From: Antilocapra americana | Lineage: Eukaryota; Chordata; Mammalia; Artiodactyla; Antilocapridae | Direction: 5' to 3' | Assembly (NCBI GenBank): GCA_007570785.1 | Contig: ML662449.1 | Span: 8,411,987 to 8,475,986, forward strand | Length of the DNA stretch: 64,000 nt | Shown here: positions 45,622 through 58,977 of the stretch, in pieces | Position numbering within the stretch: position 1 is the first letter of the stretch | How the letters are laid out: the number at the start of each line of letters is the position of its first letter | The notes under the pieces: model-generated | Seen by the model: only the letters and a program-made list of their open reading frames with translations | The model's database searches: none | Told to the model about the DNA's origin: nothing | Made by a program: the position numbers and the translations under genes

Positions 45622-46963
45622 GATTTTCATTCCACTCACAAAGAAGGCAATGCCAAAGAATGCTCAAACTACCGCACAACTGCACTCATCTCACACGCTA
45701 GTAAAGTAATACTCAAAATTCTCCAAGCCAGGCTTCAACAGTACATGAACCGTGAACTTCCAGATGTTCAAGCTGGATCTAGCAAAGGCAGAGGAGCCAG
45801 AGATCAAATTGCCAACATCTGTTGGATCATTGGAAAAGCAAGAGAGTTTCAGAAAAACATCTATTTCTGATTTATTGACTATGCCAAAGCCTTTGTGTGG
45901 ACCACAACACACTGTGAAAAATTCTGAAAGAGATGGGAATACCAGATTACCTGACCTGCCTCCTGAGAAATCTGTATGCACATCAGGAAGCAACAGTTAG
46001 AACTGGACATGGAACAACAGACAGGTTCCAAATAGGAACAGGAGTATGTCAAGGCTGTATATTGTCACCCTGCTTATTTAACGTCTATGCAGAGTACATC
46101 ATGAGAAACGCTGGGCTGGAGGAAGCACAAGCTGGAATCAAGATTGTCAGGAGAAATATCAATAACCTCACATAAACAGATGACACCACCCTCATGGCAG
46201 AAAGTGAAGAAGACCTAAAGGGCCTCTTGATGAAAGTGAAACAGAAGAGTAAAAAGGTTGGCTTAAAGCTCAACATTCAGAAAACTAAGATCATGGCATC
46301 TGGTCCCATCACTTCATGGCAAATAGATGGGGAAACAGTGGAAACAGTGGCAGATTTTATTTTGGGGGGCCCCAAAATCACTGTAGATGGTGACTGCAGC
46401 CATGAAGTTAAAAGACACTTACTCTTTGGAAGGAAAGTTATGACCAACCTAGATAGCATATTAAAAAGCGGAGACATTACTTTGTCAGCAAAGGTCCATC
46501 TAGTCAAGGCTATGGTTTTTCCAGTGGTCATGCATGGATGTGAGAGTTGGACTATAAAGAAAGCTGAGCACCAAAGAATTGGTGCTTTTGAACTGTGGTG
46601 TTGGAGAAGACTCTTGAGAGTCCCTTGGACTGCAAGGAGATCCAACCAGTCCATCCTAAAGGAGATCAGTCCTGAATATTCATTGGAAGGACTGATGCTG
46701 AAGCTGAAACTCCAATACTTCGGCCACCTGATGTGAAGAACTGACTCATTTGGAAAGACCCTGATGCTAGGAAAGATTGAAGGCAGGAAGAGAAGGGGAA
46801 AACAGAGGCTAAGATGGTTGGATGGCATCACTGACCCAATGGAGATGAGTTTGAGTAAACTCTGAGAGTTGGTGATGGACAGGATAGCCTGGTGTGCTGC
46901 AGTCTCTGGGGTCACAAAGAGTCGGACATGACTGAGCGACTGAACTCAACTGAACTGAACTGA
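45622..46963 (+). mobile_element. BovB LINE, 5'-truncated, 3'-complete
   Basis: It begins in the RT domain (NAKECSNYRTTALISHASK) and runs to the ACTGAACTGA tail. The YADD region reads with an in-frame TAA before TDDTTLM, so it is inactive. The C-terminal half (46194-46736) is still an open frame with MASGPITSWQIDGETVETVA and HGCESWTIKKAEHQRIGAFE. No clear target-site duplication was found. Confidence 0.9.
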
Positions 46964-47348
46964 TACAGAAATTTGAAAGAATAGCATAATGACACAATCA
47001 CCTAGAATACCCAGTTGTTAAGTTTAGCCACATTTGCTTTATCTATATCAAATTTCTAAACCTTGGCACTGTTGACATTATGGGTTGTTTAGGGGCTGTC
47101 CTGTACTTTGTATGCTGTTTAACAGTATCCCTGTTCTCTACTCATTAGATTGCTAGAGCATCCCCTTCCCAAGTAGTGACACAGAAATATCTCCAATCAT
47201 TGCCAAATGTTCCTGAATCAGAACTGGTCTATAGTAAAAGCACATACTGCTTCCATTGAGCTGAAATATTTGAAAGTAGATTTTCAGGCCTCATATCTTA
47301 CCACAACCCCATAATCACATCCAAGAAATTTCGCTTTCATACAATAAT

Positions 47349-47393
47349 ATTGGGTTGGCCAAAAAGTTTTTTCTGTAAGATGTTATGGAAAAA
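47349..47393 (+). mobile_element. Mariner-type half element
   Basis: TTGGGTTGGCCAAAAAGTTT is a mariner terminal inverted repeat, followed by TAAGATGTTATGGAAAAAC. The matching right-hand repeat is absent, so only about half of the short element remains. Confidence 0.7.
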
Positions 47394-47469
47394 CATGAAT
47401 ATATCACTTAATACCCAGCTCAGTTCCATGTTTCACTCAATTGATCACTGAAAAGTATGATTTCATGCT

Positions 47470-48500
47470 TTTGAATGCTTGCCAACCTGTCAGTAAGAAA
47501 TGATATCTTCATGTGGCTTTTTGAAATGATTTATTATGAACTTTTTCCAGCATACAATAAGGTTGAAAGAACTTTCTCATTGTAAATTTGATTTGCATTT
47601 CTCATCTCATAAATAAAGTTCATATGTTTAAAGAAGCTTGTATTTTGGGGGGCTTATAAATCTTTGCTTTTCTTGATGTTTGAGTGCTTTGTAAATACGG
47701 AAATTAGTTCTTTATCTACAGTGTATGTTGCAATTACATTTTTCCCAGTTTGTCACTTGTCTTTTGATTTTGCTTATAGTCACTTTTCATAAAATTTCTT
47801 TTTATTAACATAGTCAACTTTGTTGATGCTTTCCACTATTGCATCTGGATGATGAGCATATTTTAAAAGATTGAGGGCCAGAGGAGAAGGGGATGAAAGA
47901 GGATGAGATGGTTGGATGGCATCACTGACTCAATGGACATGGGTTTGGGTGGACTCTGAGAGTTAGTGATGGGCAGGGAGATCTGGCATGCTGTGTGGTT
48001 CATGGGGTCGCAAAGAGTCGGACATGACTGAGTGACTGAACTAAAGGGATAAGTTACATCTTTATGATATCAAGTTACCTTATCCAAGATCAAGGACTTT
48101 ATCTTCCAGGAATGTTTTACATTTTTCCTCATATAGGTTTTGAACATTTGTTTTATTTTTCAAGTATTTTTATCTTTAATGCTGTAAATGTGATTTTCTC
48201 TTCCTTTATCTTCTAATGGGTTACACTTATAAACACACACACTATTAATTTGTCTACGTTAGTTTTGTAGCCTGTTAGCTTACTGAAGTCTTTTGTTCAT
48301 ATTAGAGTTATTACTGACTATATCGGGTTTTCCAAATGTATTATCATATCACTTGAAAATGGAATTTTTCTTTTTTTCAATATTTATATTTTTTCCTTGA
48401 ATGAATATATTGATCAATGCATCCAGTATGATGTTAAACAGGGGACATCTTTGCTTTGTTTCTTACCTTAGTGGGAATGCTTCTAGCATTTCTCCATCGT
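47470..48500 (-). repeat. Old L1 relic, antisense, split by BovB
   Basis: CCCAGTTTGTCACTTGTCTT, ATTAACATAGTCAACTTTGT and, beyond the BovB at 47869-48043, TTACCTTATCCAAGATCAAG and TCTTCCAGGAATGTTTTACA. These are reversed L1 ORF2 and flank the BovB. Confidence 0.7.
47869..48043 (+). mobile_element. BovB 3'-end fragment
   Basis: This is the last 175 bp or so of BovB (GGATGAGATGGTTGGATGGC through GTCGGACATGACTGAGTGAC), severely 5'-truncated. It interrupts an antisense old L1 that continues on both sides. Confidence 0.85.
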
Positions 48501-48928
48501 AACATTTCTTCACTCTATCATATATATATGATATATGAATATATCCTATATATAATATAATCATGTTAGGGGAATAGCCATTGATTTATATTTTATCTAA
48601 TGCATATGTATGTTATTAAAGGATATTTTCTTTTCTAATGCATCTGTTTTATTAAAGGACTGTTTGGCATGTATAAGTTAAGCATTTCTCACCGACAATT
48701 TTTAAGAACTTTACAAATAACATGTTACTATCCTACATTCTGTAAGAATAGCTTCCTAGGCTGACATAACATGTATGTTTTCTCAAATCCAAAAAATCAA
48801 CAATATTGAAGATCACATGTTACAATTTTGAAAAGCTTGATGAACAAGCTGGTCTTCTCCAAAAGGGTCTTATGATAATATCTTTCATTTATTAAGTACC
48901 TTTTATGTTGCAATCTACTCATAAAGCA

Positions 48929-50215
48929 TCAGTTTTCATCCCAATCCCAAGGAAAGGCAATGCCAAAGAGTGCTCAAACTACTGCACAATTGCACTCATC
49001 TCTCACGCTAGTAAAGTAATGCTCAAAATTCTCCAAGTCAGGCTTCAGCAATACATGAACCGTGAACTTCCAGATATTCAAGGTGGTTTTAGAAAAGGCG
49101 GAGGAACCAGACATCAAATTGCCAACATCCACTGGTTCATTGAAAAAGCAAGAGAGTTCCAGAAAAACATCTATTTCTGCTTTATTGACTATGCCAAAGC
49201 CTTTGACTCTGTGGATCACAATAAACTGTGGAAAATTCTGAAAGAGATGGGAATACCAGACCTGCCTCTTGAGAAACCTGTATGCAGGTCAGGAAGCAAC
49301 AGTTAGAACTGGACATGGAACAACAGACTGGTTCCAAATAGGAAAAGGAGTACATCAAGGCTGTGTATTGTCACCGTGCTTATTTAATTTATATGCAGAG
49401 TACATCATGAGAAAAGCTGGGCTGGAGGAAGCACAAGCTGGAATCAAGATTGTCAGGAGAAATATCAATAACCTCAGACATGCAGATGAAACCACCCTGA
49501 TGAAAGTGAAAGAGGAGAGTGAAAAGCTTCCCTAAAACCCAACATTCAGAAAACTAAGGTCATGGCATCTGGTCCCATCACTTCATGGCAAATAGATGGG
49601 GGAACAGTGGAAACAGTGGCTGACTTTATTTTGGGGGGCTCCAAAATCACTGTAGATGGCGATCACAGCCATGAAATTAAAAGACACTTACTCCTAGGAA
49701 GGAAAGTTATGATCAACCTAGGTAGCATATTAAAAAGCAGAGACATTACTTGGCTAACAAAGGTCCCTCTAGTCAAGGCTATGGTTTTTCCAGTGGTCAT
49801 GTATGGATGTGAGAGTTGGACTATAAAGAAAGCTGAGTGCCGAAGAATTGATGCTTTTGCACTGTGGTGTTGGAGAAGACTTGAGAGTCCCTTGGACTAC
49901 AAGGAGATCCAACCAGTCCATCCTAAAGGAGATCAGTCCTGGGTGTTCATTGGAAGGACTTATGTTGAAGATGAAACTCCACTATTTTGGCCACCTGATG
50001 TGAAGAGGTGACTCATTTGAAAAGACCCCGATGCTGGGAAAGATTGAAGGCAGGAGGAGAAGGGGACAACAGAAGATGAGATGGTTGGATGGCATCACCG
50101 TCAATGGACATGGGTTTGGGTGGACTCCAGGAGTTGGTGACGGACGGGAGGCCTGGGGTGCTGTGGTTCATGGGGTTGCAGAGTCGGACACGACTGAGCA
50201 ACTGAACTGAACTGA
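48929..50215 (+). mobile_element. BovB LINE, 5'-truncated with internal deletions
   Basis: It starts in the RT domain and ends in ACTGAACTGA. The catalytic box is degraded to HADE, and the segment after it (MAESEEELKSLL in sister copies) is deleted at about 49499. Target-site duplication with one mismatch: ACTCATAAAGCA (48917-48928) and ACTCATAACGCA (50216-50227). Confidence 0.92.
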
Positions 50216-50227
50216 ACTCATAACGCA

Positions 50228-51445
50228 GTCTTGAAAGGTAGTTTCTTTAACATTACTATTTTAAAGATGCAAAAATTAAGACTCATCAAAGTGAAGTAAA
50301 TTGAATATCAAACAGCTTTTACACGGAGAGAGATTCTGACTCCAGGTCTGACTCAAAACTGTTTCTACCACACCATCCTCGAGACCTGGAGATAGCTAAC
50401 TGTTGCCAGCAGAGGGAGCAATGTTCCTATTGCAACAGAGCAGAAGCGGGAGCCAGAGGTCATTTCAACGATGTTTGCTGATTAGAAATTTTCAGATGTC
50501 AAACTTTGTCCAAACCCAGTTAGTTGCAAATGACAGAATTGAAACTAGTGTTGCCCATCTCAGGTGAGAGGGATGGGCTGAGAGTGGAGTGAGACTCCTG
50601 GAAGAGAACATTTGTTCATCCAAAAATGACAGACTCTATAGCTAGAAAGTTTTCAGGAAATAAAATACTCCAATGAAGAGAATTCTCATCCACACCACCC
50701 TCCAGTCCTGGCCTGACCATCCAAAGCGTGTCTACTTTAATCTCCAAAGGCACAATTAAGAACATCTGAATTCTTTTTTTCTTTTTTGGTCAAGGCAAAA
50801 AAATGTCCAAGTCATTATTCTGTGCAGATGTTTTCCAAAGGGGTATTATTTCATATTCCATGAGTTTGTTCTCCAAATTTCCGGCTCAATGCCTCCACTG
50901 ATTCTGTAGTTCTTTAAGGTTGAGCTGTAATTGTGAGTGTATTCTACTGAAATAATGAATGCAAGTTCTGAGTTTGTTGGCTCCAAGAGCTTAGAATTAG
51001 ACATTTGTGGTTTAACAGTCTTAAAGTGTAAAGACATTTCTCACCCTTTTACTAACATTATGAATAAATTCCACCCCTATATATGAAAAGACTATAAAAG
51101 GAATTTACCCAGAGGTCAAGACACTTCTGAAATCATATTTTATTCTTTCCCTTTGAAACTCATTGAGGCAGAAAGATTGAGCCAGGAACCTTGAGGAATT
51201 GAGCAAGGTAATAAGAATTCATATGCAAGATTCCATTTCATTTGAAAGCACACCTGTCACATGTAAGTTCTGAAATTCATCTCCTGAGTTACACACTTTG
51301 TTATGTAAGAAATCGCCACATCTCAAAAAGGAAAGCAAAGTGTGCCCAAGGATGATGTAGAATTTTGTCTCAATATGACTTAGCTTTGACTCAATGTGAC
51401 TACTTTCCTGACTTTGTTTAAAGCACAGTATATTTGTGTTACAAG
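50228..51445. other. Intergenic, unassigned
   Basis: No gene or clear repeat was recognised between the BovB at 48929-50215 and the SINE at 51457. Confidence 0.5.
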
Positions 51446-51456
51446 AATCACCACTC

Positions 51457-51569
51457 TAGGCTTCCTAGGTGGCGCTAGTGGTAAGTAACCCACCTGTCAA
51501 TGAAGGAGACCTCAGAGGTACGGGTTGGATTCCTGGGTTGGGAAGACCCGTGGAGGAGGGCATGGCAAA
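51457..51569 (+). mobile_element. Truncated Bov-tA SINE with target-site duplication
   Basis: tRNA-like head (AGGCTTCCTAGGTGGCGCTA) and only the start of the BovA body. AATCACCACTC occurs at 51446-51456 and 51570-51580. Confidence 0.92.
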
Positions 51570-51599
51570 AATCACCACTCAGGTTGAACATATAGATAT

Positions 51600-51780
51600 T
51601 TGTAGCTACCCTAAGTTGAGTGCTTACTATGGAGAAGGCATCTTCCCAACAGTCCTTGGAGATATTTCGTTCCTGCTACAACTCCTTATTAACTGTGTGA
51701 GTAAGTTGTCTCTGCCTCTGCTTTTCATCTGTAGAATGAACATTACAAAAGTATTCAAACTCATGGAGCTGTTATGAGGA
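51600..51780 (-). repeat. MIR relic
   Basis: TTGAGTGCTTACTATGGAGA plus CTCTGCTTTTCATCTGTAGA are MIR-like motifs. Diverged; strand uncertain. Confidence 0.4.
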
Positions 51781-52129
51781 TTGCCAGTCATGTCCCATCT
51801 CTCATACTTCCTCCTGCCTTGCCTCAGCCACCACTAATCTACTTTTTGTCTCTGTAGCTTTGCCTATTCTGGACATTTCATATTTAGTGCATTTCTTTAT
51901 ACAGTTAGCCCATAAACAACACAGGCTTGAACTGCACATATAAGTATAAATCCACTTATACTTGAATTTTTTCACTAGATATTCACTACAGAATTGCATG
52001 ATCCACAGTCGGTCAAACCCAAGGATGTGGAATACAGAGGGCAGACTACAGAGTTTGGTGTGGATTTTGGACTCTGTGGAGTGGGCACCCCTAACTCTCT
52101 CATGTTTAAGGCAACTAGATAGTGTGAAT

Positions 52130-52440
52130 TAAGGAACTTCATTCTTTTGCATGTGGCTCTCCAGTCATCCCGGCACCGTTTGTTGAAAAACTGTTTCTTC
52201 CCCATTTGAATAGTCTCAGCACCTTTTTGAAAATCAGATGACCATAAATGTATGGGTTCATTTATGGACTCTTAATTCCACTCCACTGATCTATCTATCC
52301 TTATGCCAACACTGGATTATCTTGATTATTCTAACTTTGTACTAAGTGTTGAAATCAGAAAGTGTGAATCCTCTAGTTGTGTTCTTTTTTAAGGATTGTT
52401 CTGGCTATTCTGGGTTCCTGGAGGATAGCGGTGGTTTTGT
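52130..52440 (-). repeat. Old L1 relic, antisense
   Basis: CCATAAATGTATGGGTTCAT, ACTCCACTGATCTATCTATC and GATTGTTCTGGCTATTCTGG are classic reversed L1M sequence. Confidence 0.85.
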
Positions 52441-53660
52441 TCTTGCTTGTTTGTTTTTAGCATTACCTTAGTTGGCTGACTGTTTCATAAAGAGGAGAGA
52501 GAAAAATGTCTCAGAAAAATAACAACAACTGAGTGATTGGACTATCTCTCCTGCCAATCTCTACCCCAGTTATAACTCTTTTATAGCTGAAGTTGCAAAG
52601 TTGTTAACAATTCGTTGATTCTCAAGAAATATTGTCCTTCTGGTATTTTCTGTATTACACACTTCTGTGTAGTAAAAATAGAAGCAATTAGGGCAATAGA
52701 AATATTACTAACACCAGTTAGTAGTGACTCTCCAGGCCGATTACTTGCTGTTGACCTGTATTGGCATTAAAAAGGCACTTGAAGAGTCACAGACCCTGGC
52801 ATTTCAGGCCATCTCTGCCCTCAAGCTCTGCTGGAGCTCCCAACCTGTGAGTTACTTCAGTCCGGAGATCACTTCGAGTAACTCATGTCACTTGTCAGCT
52901 TTGGTCTTGTTTTTGTTTTTAAGTAATAGGAACTAATTTTTCCAGATCTTCATTCCACAAATGTCTGGGGACTTGGAGAACTGGAGTTAGATTTTAACAA
53001 GTTTTAACATTTTGCTTCTGTACACTTTTTTCTTTTGTCACCTCCTTATTTTCATACTCTATATTTATCCTCTAGCTTATTTTAGCTTTGTCGTGATTTT
53101 ACTCTCCTAAATCTTGAGGTCAGAATGTTTACTTTTCACCATATCTGTTGTTAACACTGCAGTATATATTTTATCCTTTTTATATCCTAAGCTATAATTG
53201 TAGGCAGGATTTATGGGTCCAGAAGTAACACAGCTATGGTGAGGTCTACACCACAAACAGAAATGTTGAGTACCTTTTTCCTTCTAGCATCTCCACACTT
53301 AATTCTCTGGCTCTGCTTGGCAGATCATCTGTCTTAATCAGTGTTTTCCTCCAAAAATAAATGTTAACTTGGTTATACCAGAAACTCAGGAATGACAATT
53401 CCTTCATATGGCTCTCAACTTCCTATTTATGTAAAAAAGCATATTTGAAACATTGGAATGAGTACCCTTTATAAGGAGTTACATGTTCTAAAAACCTATG
53501 GTCTATGACACACATAGCTAGTCAATATAAGGGGCAGAGATTTAGGCAGAAAGTACCATGAATCCCTCTAATTTTTCCTTTTGCAGCTAATCAGGTATCA
53601 GCTGCTCAAACTAGAATACCAGGAGACACCCTGCAGTAAATTTTATCCGTTCTGCCCCTG
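52441..53660. other. Intergenic, unassigned
   Basis: No recognisable gene or repeat. Confidence 0.5.
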
Positions 53661-53670
53661 TATATCCCAT

Positions 53671-54023
53671 CAGCTCAGCTGCTCAGTCATGTCTGACTCT
53701 GCGACCAGAGGGACTGCAGCACACCAGGCTTCCCCGTCCATCACCAACTTCCAGAGCTTACTCAAACTCATATCCATTGAGTCGGTGATGCCATCTAACC
53801 ATCTCATCCTCTGTTGTCCTCTGCTCCTCCCACCTTTAATCTTTCCCAGCATCCAGGTCTTTTCCAATAAATCGACTCTTGGCATCTGGTGGTCAAAGTA
53901 TTGGAGTTTCAGCTTCAGCATCAGTCCTTCCAATGAATATTCAGGACTGATTTCCTTTAGGATGGACTGGTTTGATCTCCTAGGAGTCCAAGGGACTCTC
54001 AAGAGTCTTCTCCAACGCCACCA
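53671..54023 (-). mobile_element. BovB 3'-end fragment, minus
   Basis: The 3' 350 bp of BovB on the minus strand, including [21 protein letters not shown] perfect 10-bp target-site duplication, TATATCCCAT, occurs at 53661-53670 and 54024-54033, so this is an independent short insertion. Confidence 0.9.
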
Positions 54024-54239
54024 TATATCCCATACTTGTCCCCTGGTCTTCAGTCTCACTGCTCACCTGGGCTGCTGCCTTTGCATCCCAGCTGGACTGC
54101 TAACACTGACCCCTCTGTACATAAAACAGCCAAAGTGATTTGTTAATGTATTAAACCATATCACTCCCTGGGTAAAACCTATCAGTCTCTCTGCCCACTG
54201 TACCTCAAGTAAGTCAGAACTCCTTACCAGATCTCCACA

Positions 54240-54850
54240 TGGTGACCCGGTGCCTGCCTGTCTCTTCCTCCTCACCTTGCTCTTTGAACTTCCTCCCTGC
54301 ACTGGCCCTTACCTGACATGGCAAGCTCTTTCCCACCTAAGAGCCTTTGTGTCAATACTCAGTGATTCTTTCTTCCTGGAGGGCTTGTTTCCTACTCTTC
54401 GTAAAGCCAGCTCCTTCTCATCATTCAGGTAGGGTGACTAACCATCCTGGTTTGCGCAGGTCTAAAGGGATTCCAGGGATGCAGGACTTCTAGCTTTAAA
54501 ACCAATAAAGTCCTGAACAAACTGAGTTAGTCAAATAGATGACTAACTTTCAAGTCTCAGTTCAAGTGTGGTTCCTCAGCAAAGCTTTCCTAGCCCGAGA
54601 CATCCACAGTGGGTTCCCCGTTCAACCACCACTCATTGTTCTCATTTCAGCATCCTGTTTCTTGTCCTTCACGGGGAGGACTTACTACATATACTTTGTA
54701 CTTACTTTATATATGTCTCTATTTGCTTTCTCTTTGTCTTCTTTCCAAATGTCTAAATATCCTGAGTACCAACATACCCATCTTATTCCCCATTATTTCC
54801 CCAGTGCCCAGCACTGGGCCTGGCAGTATTTGTTGAAAGAAGAAAGGGAA
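54240..54850 (+). repeat. L2 relics
   Basis: TTTCCCACCTAAGAGCCTTT, AGCAAAGCTTTCCTAGCCCG and CCCAGCACTGGGCCTGGCAG are degraded L2 3' motifs in sense order, possibly two fragments. A purine-rich GGAA stretch follows to about 54,895. Confidence 0.6.
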
Positions 54851-54899
54851 TAAGGAAGGATGAGAGAAGGAAGAATGAGAGAAGGAAGAGGAAGGACCC

Positions 54900-57515
54900 A
54901 TTAATGTAACACTCAGGCTTACCTTTGTAAGGAACTATTACCTTCTCCCAAACCCTTATGGAATGAGGCAAACCTATTCCTCAGAAGCCTACTTCTGTGA
55001 ATTTTAATTGGATTTGTGTCCATTGTTGGGGAATTTCTTAAAGAATCGTCTGAGTCTACTTACTGTATGGGTTTTCTTCACTCTCTACTCTTTGTATTCC
55101 TTTCCAGGGTCAAGTTGTTCGTGGAGAGTTATTTGATTTCTTTAAATACAAAATTATAAACCCAAATACCTTCAGAAGTCAAATTGGCAATCTATAGGAA
55201 TGAAGCAGGCTGAACGCAGGGAAAGTCAATGGAAGAAAGACATAGTTGAACTTATCTTGTTTTGATTCAGCTACAGCTTAAGCACACAATCTCATATACA
55301 TTTGTAAAATATTAGAAGTTTTACTTTGAAAATGAAATGGAAACCCAACCCAAACAATGAAAAATAATAGAAATATAATTATCCTGAATACTGTCACAGG
55401 TTTTATACACAACTTACATACACATAGAAAGGTTTTTCCTTTATTTAGCTGATATAACTGTGTTCCTTGCAAGCCCATAACCTCGGAGTTTCAGAAGGGG
55501 AAAGATTTACTATTGAATTCATTTCAGACCTTAGACCAATCCAATGGAAGAAAGCATTATTAAATATCCAAATTTTGAGAAAAATGCTCATTACCTTGAA
55601 TTCTGTTGCCTTATATCCTACTGTCATTCAAAATTGTAAAAAGCACTCAGGGACAGAGGGATTTATGTGATTTCACACCAGAAGTCATGTAACACCCATT
55701 CCTCTGTCATCATCTGCTCTTACAGCTGCTGGAAGCATGGTTGACTGGTACTGTCCAAGGGCTTTCTACTGACGTCACTGCTGACTTACATCTGATGGAC
55801 ATGTGGTCTCTTCTGTGCAGTCTCATGCTACTCCAGTTTACCCTTGGCTATCGCTTGGCTGTAGACCTGAGTCTCTTCCAGGTCCACCATGCAGTCACAT
55901 AGCCAGTTGGTCTTCCTCCAATATCTGCTGTGGGGCAACCTGCTCCCGCCAATGGCAGGTGTGATGACAAGTCCCCTGGCTCTCAGCATGATCCAAAGGA
56001 GACTTGGGGTCTAAACTAGAGCTACTCTCTTCTTAACATGCCCAACAACTCTTTTGGCTGTGCTGGTTGGCCCATATTGGCATGGAGCCTCTCCATAGGA
56101 GTCTCCTACAGAATCTCAAACTGGGAGCAGAAAAAGCCACTCTCCCTTCAGCTTACCTGTCTCTTCCTACTGTCCACACCAAGAGTCAAAAATGGGCAGT
56201 TACAACACACTCCTTCTCTCCTTCTGATTCTTTCTCTTTGCCTTTCCCCACAATCCCATAACTAGAACAGAAAGTTGGGTTTCCATAATCACCAGCGCTT
56301 CCTGTGCTTTAGCCTCACCATCTCACCATCCCCACTGGGGTCCCTTCTTTACAGTAACTCTATAATCTCAGTGCTCAGGCCTTAAAAAAACATAAACCCT
56401 CTCTCTCACCATTAACTGGATTTTAAGCCTGATGTTTTGCTGTAAATTTCAAAGAATGTCAGAAAAGAAGTATTACTTTGTTCTTACTCTCACACAGCTT
56501 CTGTAATAGACTGAAATCTCCAAGATCACCCAAGGAGATAGTCATATATTAGAAAAGGCACAATGATACTTTTCTGTAAATATCACTTCTATTAAATCAC
56601 ATTTTTTAAAAAAGTGGTTACTTCTTCCATTTGGAACTAAAGTCTCACACATTTCCTTCCTCACTAAGATGTCACTGTCAGGTTGGTGGGGGGGTTTTGT
56701 TTTGCCCCAATTTTCAATGCAGGATTTAACCTTAAACTGTTTAAACAAAGGGGATACTAATTTTCATTTATAATAAAACCTGCTGATCACAAATATAGTT
56801 ATTTCCAAATATGAATACAATCTTTGCACCATGGTTTTTGTATCTTGACTTACCACTCAAGATATTTGTAAAATTATGCCCTTCTGAAATCCCCTTATTT
56901 CTTCTTTATGATTTTGTTTAACTGCAATTTCATAGGCTCTCTTTGTAGCAATTTTCTATACTGCCAATATTCAGTTAGATGGTAAAAAGGATCTTAGCTC
57001 ATTTTCACGAAGTTTTAAATCAGAGAACTTTTTGAAGTTTAGTTCTTAGTTTTCACAATCATATTCCATATGACAATTTCTATTTTTGGAGAATGACTTC
57101 AGCATAGCCAAAGTGGGTCAGAGTTTCATGTGCCAGTTGAGTTTCCTCAAAGAAAGATTTTTCCAAGAATGAGTAGATTGCATAATATATTTATGTCACC
57201 GCTTAAGGATGCCCAGGCAAGATGATGTTCAGTGTGATGAGCTGAAACGACAACTAAATGGCAAACCTTTGATCCACCCTTGCTGGTTATCTAAGGTAGG
57301 GATTCTTTTGTAATAGCATGAAACAAACTGGTTGTTTTGCTTTACATTTCAAGCAACCCCTTCAACATTTTGCAGAACTAAGTCATTCAGTTGTTGCTAC
57401 CACATTGTGCAGCCAATTTTTTAAACAGAGTGTAGAATCATTTGGGTATTAAGCAATGGTATCACATTAGTCCATAGTGTTTTCTATATTTTTCTAATTT
57501 TTAGAACCACTTTTT
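54900..57515. other. Intergenic, unassigned
   Basis: About 2.6 kb without a named repeat or gene. The GC-richer part at 55,700-56,380 contains short frames (for example 56038-56265) without motifs; an old LTR or LINE origin is possible. Confidence 0.45.
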
Positions 57516-57516
57516 C

Positions 57517-57697
57517 CGTAATATTTATTTATTTGGCTGTGTCAGTTCTTAATTGTGGCACAGAGGCTCAGTGGTAGCAACACTCGGGCTTAGGCGTTCC
57601 GTGGCATGTGGGATCCGAGTTCCCTGGCCAAGGATTGAACCCATGTCCCCTGCATTGCAAGAGGGATTCTTGATCACTGGACCACCAGGGAAGTCTC
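57517..57697 (-). mobile_element. CHR-type (cetartiodactyl) tRNA SINE
   Basis: ATTTGGCTGTGTCAGTTCTT then GGATCCGAGTTCCCTGGCCA and CACTGGACCACCAGGGAAGT form the reversed cetartiodactyl SINE. Confidence 0.85.
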
Positions 57698-58239
57698 GTC
57701 TATTTTATTTTAAAGACAGTATTCTTGGTGACACTGTATTTTGTCTTTGAATTTAAGTTTTGTAGTAAGTTCAGCATTAATACCAACCATTGCAGAAGCA
57801 TAATCATTTTGATCCGCTTAATAAGACTTTTCACAACACAGAATTGAGTAGATAAAGCCCATGGACTGAGCCTTGAGACACCCCATGATTCAGAAATGGA
57901 AATGATGAAGAAGTGTCAGCAAAGGAGACTGAGAAATGAGGTACAGGGAAAACTAGGAAGTGAAATGCTTTAAGGAGGCAGGAGAAATCAAACTGCAGGT
58001 GATGCTGATAAGTCAAATAATAGGGTGACTAAGATCATTGATTTTAACAATGTAGAGGTCATTTATGTGTCCAAAAAATTAACAGGTACCATTTATTGCA
58101 TATATAAATTCAATTGGAAATATTGTTGCTCAAGAGTTGAGATGATGCCTAAGAACTTATAGGACACATTGCATGGAAATTTTCTAAGTGGTCCCATGTG
58201 ACCTAGACTCCACAGATGCGTGATCTTATTTTTAGGATC

Positions 58240-58620
58240 TTTTTGTCCCCCTTCCACCCATACTTTGCCTTTCCTGTACTGGCATACTTGATGTTCCTCA
58301 AGCACACTCCCACATCAGGGCCTTTGTACGTTCTGTTCCTTCTGTCTAGAATGCTTCTCCTTCCAGATAGCAACATGGTTCAATCTCTTCCTTTAGATCT
58401 CTGCTCCAATGCCGTCTTATTGAAGAGGATTTCCCCAACTCCTTTCACTAAAAGAGCACCACTAGGCACTGACCTTCGATCCTTTATTCCTATTATCTTT
58501 TTGTGTAACAATTTTCATATAATTTATTTGTTTATCAAGAATATAAACTCAATGAGATTAGTAGGCAAAACAGTGGCTGACAGTGATTATCCAATAAATG
58601 TTTTGAATGAACATTAATTA
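58240..58620 (+). repeat. L2 relic
   Basis: AGGGCCTTTGTACGTTCTGT, TCTGTCTAGAATGCTTCTCC and CTTATTGAAGAGGATTTCCC follow the L2 3' region. Confidence 0.75.
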
Positions 58621-58977
58621 AATAAACAAAATGAGTGAAAAACAACTGGCCAGGATATTTTCAAAGTAACTAGATGCAGCATAATTATTCATTCACTAAG
58701 AAGAGTGAAAACCCCAACTTTGGTTAAGGGACATATTTTTAGAACCCACAAGGCAAATGTCTTGCAAACATCCCCACCCTCACGTTTTTATCTAACAAGA
58801 TATAAATGGCTACCTGAGAGCATTCTCTTCAAAGCTCTAATGGGGATTCTTTCCTCTTTTCTAAATAGCCTCCAGTAACAACAGTTTCTGAATTTTTTTT
58901 ATTCAATTTTGAATAAATAAAAAATATATACTGTATAAGCTTTTGTTTACACACTAGCTAATAGAAGAATTATACAA

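Noticed and set aside
53581..54138. 185-codon plus-strand frame
   Set aside because: Most of it is antisense translation of the BovB 3' end at 53671-54023.
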